Assembly: GCA_031413815.1 (NCBI GenBank)
Contig: JANOFU010000083.1
Coordinates: forward strand, 22,289 to 86,288
From: JAGVSR01 sp031413815
Lineage (GTDB): Bacteria; Pseudomonadota; Alphaproteobacteria; Rhizobiales; Hyphomicrobiaceae
Direction: 5' to 3'
Length of the DNA: 64,000 nucleotides
The translations under genes were made by a program, and so were the position numbers. Below are positions 59,043-64,000 of this stretch, piece after piece. Numbering within the stretch: position 1 is the first letter of the stretch; each line of letters begins with the position of its first letter. Below the pieces are notes generated by a model that worked only from the letters and a program-made list of their open reading frames with translations, did no database searches and was not told the DNA's origin.

Positions 59043-60146
59043 ATGTGTACCCGTATGTTTGGATTTTACCTGGCGCTGCTGGCCACGTCGGTCGCGGCCC
59101 CAGCGTCTGCCCAGCAGCGCGAGCAGATCGGTGAGACGTTGTCGGTCATCAACGTCGTGACGGCTGAGTTCAATCGCGACACACGCACCCTTCAACCCGG
59201 CGATGGTGTCCACCAGAGCGAGTTGATCGAGGTTGGTATTGAGGCGTCCAGCGAACTGAAGCTCAACGACGAGACAAAGTTGGCGCTGGGTGCAGGCTCC
59301 AAGCTGCTGCTCGACAAGTTCGTCTACGACCCGCAGAAAACTGCTGGCACCATTGGCGTCAACCTCGTCAAAGGCGCCTTCCGCTTCATCACGGGCGTCG
59401 CTGACAAGCCGAGCTACAGCATCAAGGTTCCCAAAGCGTCGATCACGGTGCGCGGGACGATCTTCGATGTTCACGTGCAGCCCGACACCACAACCTGGGT
59501 GCTGCTGCACGAAGGCGCGGTCACCGTCTGCAACGAGCGCGGCAAGTGCCGCGAACACAACGAGCCGGGCAAACTGCTGCGCATTACGGATCAAGGCGAG
59601 GTCGGCACCCCCGAACCTTGGGCGGGTCTGCCCGGCAACAACGCCGTTCCCTTTGATGATGCCTTCCCGTTTGTCGTGAAGCCGCCGTCGGTCGATCCCA
59701 AACCTGTGTTCACCCGCGAAGCACTGTTGCGTCTGGGAGACCTCCCTAAATCGCCGATAAAGGCACCGGAAACGACACCGGCGACCACGCCGGAAGACAC
59801 CCCGCAGCAGCTTGATCGCGGAGAACTCGAAACGCTCACGCCAGGGCCGTCGAAGAAAACCCGGCGCGTCGAAGACGATGACAAGCCGGTGAAGAAAAAG
59901 AAGGTCTACGTCGAAGAACCCAAGTCCGAAAAGAAGAAGCCCGTTGTGAAGGTCGCGCTGCCCAAGCCCGAGAAGAAGAAGCCTGCGCGGACTACAAAGA
60001 ACACTACCAACAAGAAGAACGACGAAGCAGCTGCCAAAGCGTTTGGCGCGGCCATTGGCATCGGGATTGGCATCGGTCTCGGCGGCGGCTTTGGTAAAAA
60101 GGGCGGCAACCACGGCGGCGGCCACGGCGGTCATAACAAATACTGA
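59043..60146 (+). CDS. FecR-domain protein with basic, Gly-rich tail
   Basis: Protein of 367 residues. Signal peptide FYLALLATSVAAPASAQQ, then a FecR domain (about 28-190) with VVTAEFNRDTRTLQPGDGVHQSELIEVG, GSKLLLDKFVYDPQKTAGTIGVNLVKGAFRFITG and the block SIKVPKASITVRGTIFDVHV. A Pro/Thr/Lys-rich disordered region (PKPEKKKPARTTKNTTNKKN) ends in Gly/His repeats (GGNHGGGHGGHNKY). FecR domains of this type are often secreted or linked to signalling; here no TonB receptor or ECF sigma factor is present. ATG 59043 follows AGGA by 8 bases. It converges on the cyclase gene. Confidence 0.78.
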   Translation: MCTRMFGFYLALLATSVAAPASAQQREQIGETLSVINVVTAEFNRDTRTLQPGDGVHQSELIEVGIEASSELKLNDETKLALGAGSKLLLDKFVYDPQKTAGTIGVNLVKGAFRFITGVADKPSYSIKVPKASITVRGTIFDVHVQPDTTTWVLLHEGAVTVCNERGKCREHNEPGKLLRITDQGEVGTPEPWAGLPGNNAVPFDDAFPFVVKPPSVDPKPVFTREALLRLGDLPKSPIKAPETTPATTPEDTPQQLDRGELETLTPGPSKKTRRVEDDDKPVKKKKVYVEEPKSEKKKPVVKVALPKPEKKKPARTTKNTTNKKNDEAAAKAFGAAIGIGIGIGLGGGFGKKGGNHGGGHGGHNKY

Positions 60147-60156
60147 CCGCTAGGGA

Positions 60157-62304
60157 TTACGCCACTAGGCGTGCCGCATAGTAGTCGAGCAGTCCAAACG
60201 TGCCGTCTAGTCCGTGGTCCCGGCACGCGGCAAGTTGGCTTTGCATGCCGGGCTTGTCGCCAGCCGCTGCAGCCGCCGCGAATTTGTTGAACGCGTCTTT
60301 GAACTCTTTGAACCTGGCGCTGCTGGCGATTTGTTCGTCGCCAAGCAAGGCGAACAATCGCTCTGACCGGTCCTTACCGCGCAGGGCCGACACCCCGATC
60401 TCGACAAACGCAAACCCAGGTGCCGCCGCAGCCGTTCGCTCGCCCGTGATGATCGCCGCGCCGTAGGTCTTGGTGGCCTCCTCCAACCGTGAAGCCGTGT
60501 TGACCGCGTCGCCGAGCACGGAATAGTCGAACCGTTGGGGCGAGCCGACGTTGCCGACCACGCAATCTCCTGTGTTGAGGCCGATGCCGATGCGGATCGG
60601 CAGCGCGCCCTCGGGCCGCATCCTGTTCAGCTCTTCAAGCGATGCCAGCATGTCGAGGGCCGCCCGGCAAGCATTGGCCGCGTGATCGGTGTCGGTCAGC
60701 GGCGCATTCCAGAACGCCATCACCGCATCGCCCATGAATTTGTCGATGGTGCCGCGATGCGCCAGGATGTTTTCGGTGAGCGGCGTGAACAGCGTGTTGA
60801 CGAAACGAACGAGCTGTTCGGCATCCATGCCCTCGGAGAGTTTCGAGAACCCGCGCACGTCGGCAAACAGCAGCGTCACGTCGCGCATTTCGCCGCCGAG
60901 CTTGAGCTTGTCCTGGTTGAGCGCCAGTTCTTCGACGACCGCTGGTGCCACGTAGTACCCAAACGCAGACCGGATGCGCGCCCGGTCTGATTCGGCTTTG
61001 ACGTAGTTGGTCAGCGAGCCGCCCAGATAGAGCGCCAGGATCGCGAGGGTTGAATACAGCGGATCAAACAGCAGCCCGGCATTCGAAAACGCCGCCGACG
61101 AAAACGCCCAGACCAGTCCGATGGCCGTGACACTCGCAACCGCTGCCATGACCGCGCCCGACCGGCCGATCAGCCAGGCAACCAGTCCGCCCGCGGCGAT
61201 CAAGAACAGAATTTCCGCGCCAGTCGCCCACGCGGGCCGCACGAGATGCTCGCCCGATAACATCTGTTCCAGCGCTTGGGCGTGGATCTCCACACCCGGC
61301 ACCGATGCCGCCAACGGTGTCGCGCGCAAGTCGAGAAGTCCTGTTGCGCTCGATCCGATGAAGATGTGGCGGCCGGCAATCTCATCGCGTGGTATGCCGC
61401 CATCTAACACCCTGTGCGCAGACAGGTATCGCTTGGGATCGGCACTGGCGAAGTTGAGCCACAATTCGCCGCGCGCGTCCGCTGGCAAAATCGTCTCGCC
61501 ACCGGCGCGCACACTGTCGATGCCTGTCTGCTCGCCGAAAGACAAAATCCCGCTGGCACCAGACGATTTGACGAATACGCTGGCGTCGTTGCCTAATGCG
61601 ACGCGCAGAGTTTCCAGCGACAGCGAGGGATAAAGCACGCCGTTGGCCGTCACCATCAGCGGCACGCGGCGCACGACCTGATCGCGCTCCGGCAGCCAGT
61701 TGACGGCACCGATGCCGGACGCCACTGCCGTCAGTTCTGGCAGACTGCCCGTGCCACCTGAAAACGCTGGCACGAAGAGTTTGGGATCATCACCACCCAC
61801 CGCGAACGGCGCCAGCGGCTTGGCTAGGTTGCGAACGGCTCCAGACTCGCCGGAAAACCCGAGAATGACAGGGGCTTTCGCAATCGCCCCGGCAAGCACC
61901 GTGTCGTTGGACGGCAGCGCGCGCACGCGCTCGAACAGGAATTTCAAATCAGCGGACGGCGAGAGGTGATCGGCGAGTGCGGCCGGCGACAGCCGGTCGG
62001 GCTCGGCCAAAATCAAATCGATCGCGATGGTTTTGGCGCCCGCTTCCCGCAACCGGTCGATGATGGCGGCGAGCTTCGTGCGCGCCCAGGGCCATTGGCC
62101 GATCTTGGCCAGGGACGCTTCGTCGATATCGACAATCTTGACGGGGAAGTCCGGGTCGGCGCGGCGCGGTGCGTTGGCCAAGTAGTTGTCGAAGATCGCC
62201 AGCCGCAACCGGGCCACGGGGGCGGGGTCCCACGCGCGCAGCAGAACCGCCAGACTGAGAAGAGCGGCCGTGAGCATAAGATACAGCGGGACTTTTTTTG
62301 GCAC
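60157..62304 (-). CDS. CHASE2-domain adenylate cyclase
   Basis: Protein of 715 residues. An N-terminal helix precedes an extracytoplasmic CHASE2 sensor (about 30-350; DFPVKIVDIDEASLAKIGQWPWARTKLAAIIDRL, GRHIFIGSSATGLLDLRATPL). Three membrane helices (about 360-430) lead to a class III cyclase domain: DVTLLFADVRGFSKLSEGM with metal Asp, TIDKFMGDAVMAFW with the second Asp and the purine-specifying Lys, and RFDYSVLGDAVNTASRLEEA. The Lys/Asp pair favours cAMP over cGMP. It senses an unknown envelope signal and is convergent with the FecR gene, a pairing seen in other alphaproteobacteria. Confidence 0.92.
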   Translation of the reverse strand: MPKKVPLYLMLTAALLSLAVLLRAWDPAPVARLRLAIFDNYLANAPRRADPDFPVKIVDIDEASLAKIGQWPWARTKLAAIIDRLREAGAKTIAIDLILAEPDRLSPAALADHLSPSADLKFLFERVRALPSNDTVLAGAIAKAPVILGFSGESGAVRNLAKPLAPFAVGGDDPKLFVPAFSGGTGSLPELTAVASGIGAVNWLPERDQVVRRVPLMVTANGVLYPSLSLETLRVALGNDASVFVKSSGASGILSFGEQTGIDSVRAGGETILPADARGELWLNFASADPKRYLSAHRVLDGGIPRDEIAGRHIFIGSSATGLLDLRATPLAASVPGVEIHAQALEQMLSGEHLVRPAWATGAEILFLIAAGGLVAWLIGRSGAVMAAVASVTAIGLVWAFSSAAFSNAGLLFDPLYSTLAILALYLGGSLTNYVKAESDRARIRSAFGYYVAPAVVEELALNQDKLKLGGEMRDVTLLFADVRGFSKLSEGMDAEQLVRFVNTLFTPLTENILAHRGTIDKFMGDAVMAFWNAPLTDTDHAANACRAALDMLASLEELNRMRPEGALPIRIGIGLNTGDCVVGNVGSPQRFDYSVLGDAVNTASRLEEATKTYGAAIITGERTAAAAPGFAFVEIGVSALRGKDRSERLFALLGDEQIASSARFKEFKDAFNKFAAAAAAGDKPGMQSQLAACRDHGLDGTFGLLDYYAARLVA

Positions 62305-62590
62305 GCCACCGGCCCCCAGACTTCAAATTGACGTCAGCTTGCGCGTCGTAATCCTCGCGCAATTCTAAAGCCTTACGCAAGGCTTCTGCCCATGACGAGG
62401 TTTATCCACAGGGTTGGTTAGACTCAGGTGGACTAAAACGTTCCGGCTTTCGTTTTTCTCTTAACTGCGGCTTTGGATCTTCCCCAGTGTGCGTCCCGTG
62501 TTCTGCGTAAGTGTTTGCGTAAGGGAGAGCCTCCGCTGCAAGATGCCTCGCGACTGTTCTGCGTTTTGAGCGCGAGGTTCATGGGGGGTG
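62305..62590. other. Intergenic region with a possible small RNA
   Basis: The region between the cyclase gene and the terminator at 62591 holds no convincing protein gene; a minus-strand frame of 87 codons spans it but looks composition-driven. On the plus strand CCTCGCG (62546-62552) pairs with CGCGAGG (62571-62577) just before the terminator, a layout typical of small-RNA 3' ends. TGCGTAAG occurs twice near 62505-62525. Confidence 0.3.
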
Positions 62591-62623
62591 GGGCGGGTCG
62601 ATGAGACCCGCTCCGCCCTTTTT
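62591..62623 (+). terminator. Rho-independent terminator, plus strand
   Basis: GCGGGTC (62593-62599) pairs with GACCCGC (62605-62611) around GATGA; extra G/C pairs extend the stem, and five T residues follow at 62619-62623. No protein gene on the plus strand leads into it. Confidence 0.7.
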
Positions 62624-62640
62624 CTGTGTGCATGGGATTG

Positions 62641-62672
62641 GGTGTCAGAGACCTTTTGGGGTGCCTGTCCCC
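62641..62672. repeat. Diverged member of the GGTGTC palindromic repeat family
   Basis: GGTGTCAGAGACC (62641-62653) and GGTGCCTGTCCCC (62660-62672) resemble elements A, B and C, but the second half is changed and the spacer is 6 instead of 7 bases. Confidence 0.45.
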
Positions 62673-62780
62673 GCTGCCCATGACCCCGCTGCCCAATCAC
62701 TTGAACGATTCACCATCGCCGCCGCGTTAACCGGAAAATTCTTCTATGCAAAAAGCCGAACTTATCTACCGTCTGCTGTG

Positions 62781-63767
62781 TCAAGCGTGGCGTTGTTGGT
62801 TGCAGGGTTTGCCGTCTCTGAGCACGGCATTGAGTATGACGATGAGTTTTCGCATGACGGCGGTGATGGCGATCTTGAAGTTTTTTCCGCGCGCCTGAAG
62901 GTTTTCTGCAAAGGATTTAATGTCCGGGTTGGCCTTCATGGCGACGAGGGCGGCCATATAGAGGGATTTACGGACAGCAGCCCGGCCGTCCTGGATATGC
63001 CGCGGTGCGGATTGGCGTCCGCTATCTTTGTTGATGGGAGCAAGGCCTGCGAGCCTGGCAGCCTGGCCTTTTGAGAGTGCGCCCAGTTCTGGCATGTAGG
63101 CGAGCACGGCCGCCGCGGTCACGGGCCCGATTCCGATGACGGATCGCATCAGGCTGGCCTTGCGGGCAAAGCCGGTATTGCTACGGATCATGCGGGCGAT
63201 CTCGGCTTCGAGAGCCTTGAACAGCTTTTGCAGACCGGCAACGTGAGCCCGCAGGCTTTGGATAACGATCTTGCAGCGGGCGTGTTCGACGCGGTTGGTC
63301 TCGGCGATGATCATGGCCTGGACTTCGTCGCGGCGTCCCTTGAGCTCTTTCAAAGTCCGCTCGTCGGGGGAGAGCGGGAGATAGAGGCGGAGACGCTCGG
63401 TTTTCAGGCCGTAAACAGCCAGCAGGCGGGCATCAATGGCATCGGTCTTGGCGATCAAGCCGAGGTATCGTGCGAACGATCTGACGCGGCTGCCATGGGC
63501 TTTATGAGCGCTGAGGCCAAGCTCGACACTGACATCGAGAACGGCCTGTTCATAGCCGCCGGTGGCTTCGCAGACAACGAGCAGCGGCCCTATTTTGAGC
63601 CGTGCGTTGCGTTTGACCTCGGACTTCAAGAGGCGGCGCACAGCCTGAGGCGTGTTGGCGATCGTCGACTGAGCGTCGCCGGGGACACAGTGCACGACGA
63701 GGGTGGTTTTGGAGACTTCGAAAGCAACGACGTGATTGAAGATGTTGGAGTGTGGGGTCATAGTCAT
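62781..63767 (-). CDS. IS110-family transposase
   Basis: Protein of 328 residues. The N-terminal RuvC-like DEDD domain has VVAFEVSKTTLVVHCV, LLVVCEATGGYEQAV and AKTDAIDARLLAVYG; the C-terminal Transposase_20 part has SVIGIGPVTAAAVLAYMPELG and SGRQSAPRHIQDGRAAVRKSLYMAAL with the catalytic-type Ser. Normally the first motif is GIDVSK; here the Asp is Glu (AFEVSK), which is odd. The full length suggests an intact gene. IS110 elements lack ordinary inverted repeats and use a structured noncoding end (bridge RNA); the 5' flank at 63768-64000 is the place to look. Confidence 0.9.
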   Translation of the reverse strand: MTMTPHSNIFNHVVAFEVSKTTLVVHCVPGDAQSTIANTPQAVRRLLKSEVKRNARLKIGPLLVVCEATGGYEQAVLDVSVELGLSAHKAHGSRVRSFARYLGLIAKTDAIDARLLAVYGLKTERLRLYLPLSPDERTLKELKGRRDEVQAMIIAETNRVEHARCKIVIQSLRAHVAGLQKLFKALEAEIARMIRSNTGFARKASLMRSVIGIGPVTAAAVLAYMPELGALSKGQAARLAGLAPINKDSGRQSAPRHIQDGRAAVRKSLYMAALVAMKANPDIKSFAENLQARGKNFKIAITAVMRKLIVILNAVLRDGKPCNQQRHA

Positions 63768-64000
63768 GGCTGCCGTCCGATCATCCTGGATTGCATACGG
63801 CCGTCAAAGGCCACTCTACCGTTCGGATGGATGCGAGAAGGTGCAGCGAGGGTCGTGAGATAACTTGCGACCTTGAAGGGGTCTATCCCCGCGGTGACCG
63901 CTCGCTGCCCGTGAGGCTTGGTGGTGACCTTGCCTCACGGGCCTGATCATCGGCGTCAGTTAACCCTACGATCAAGCAATTCCTCAGATACAATCCCCGC
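63768..64000 (-). mobile_element. Noncoding 5' flank of the IS110 element with strong hairpin
   Basis: The 233 bp upstream of the transposase up to the window end hold no gene. A perfect 11-bp stem, GCCCGTGAGGC (63907-63917) and GCCTCACGGGC (63932-63942), is the most striking structure. In the IS110 group the end before the transposase encodes the bridge RNA, so this may be that region. The element boundary is not visible and may lie beyond the window. Confidence 0.45.

Noticed and set aside
58731..60134. 467-codon minus-strand frame opposite the FecR gene
   Set aside because: Low-complexity Arg/Phe-rich product, antisense to the Lys/Gly-rich tail and FecR domain, no ribosome site.
1..64000. 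CRISPR arrays, rRNA genes, prophage or plasmid origin
   Set aside because: No regularly spaced repeats, no rRNA-like stretch and no phage structural or replication genes were seen.

Overview
The window is about 64 kb of a GC-rich (by eye near 60%) alphaproteobacterial chromosome. The tlpA / argH / lptM-type lipoprotein / lysA / TIGR02302 cluster, the long PstC and PstA with extended N-termini, a dapD...dapE segment and the many SRPBCC and VOC proteins point to Hyphomicrobiales (Rhizobiales), perhaps Hyphomicrobiaceae-like. That placement is inference from synteny and protein style; no rRNA gene is present.

Layout. 0.3-2.3 kb: GbsR-type regulator, DUF4166 protein, a truncated gene, a frameshifted gene and tRNA-Ser(CGA). 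2.5-10.4 kb: a complete phosphate module phoR-pstS-pstC-pstA-pstB-phoU-phoB. 10.8-12.3 kb: a porin on the minus strand with a three-repeat Pho box upstream, so probably part of the same regulon. 12.7-15.0 kb: an unusual fusion of a periplasmic type I binding protein to a pentameric ligand-gated ion channel. 15.0-18.4 kb: polyphosphate kinase 2 and trehalose synthesis (otsA-otsB). 18.4-22.6 kb: a minus-strand operon of nine small genes led by an ArsR repressor (four SRPBCC/START-fold, two VOC, one DUF1579 and one 43-codon frame). 22.7-24.4 kb: an ABC-2 exporter. 24.6-28 kb: two unrecognised proteins. 28.3-35.9 kb: bacterial alpha-2-macroglobulin plus penicillin-binding protein 1C. 36-39.5 kb: a small secreted repeat protein, a TetR regulator with two matching operator-like palindromes, a PHB-depolymerase-type esterase and an outer-membrane-type protein. 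39.7-52.2 kb: housekeeping (TIGR02302, lysA, lptM, argH, tlpA, dapD, dapE) mixed with small membrane proteins. 52.3-56.1 kb: a partial Flp/Tad pilus locus with two pilin genes coding for the same protein. 56.3-62.3 kb: TetR, a YdjM-type membrane protein, a CDF metal exporter, a FecR-domain protein and a CHASE2 adenylate cyclase. 62.8 kb to the end: an IS110-family element.

How it fits together. PhoR/PhoB/PhoU sense phosphate and control the Pst importer. The Pho-box porin would bring phosphate across the outer membrane and PPK2 would link it to polyphosphate. OtsA/OtsB, the A2M/PbpC pair and the pilus genes fit an organism with strong envelope and stress functions. Two families of short palindromic repeats (GGTGTCTGACACC-type and CCCGTCATCCCG-type) are scattered between genes; one copy lies across the start of pbpC.

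The most unusual items are the binding-protein/ion-channel fusion, the Pho-box porin, the TetR regulator with twin operators beside a secreted repeat protein, the duplicated pilin, and the ArsR-led SRPBCC/VOC operon.
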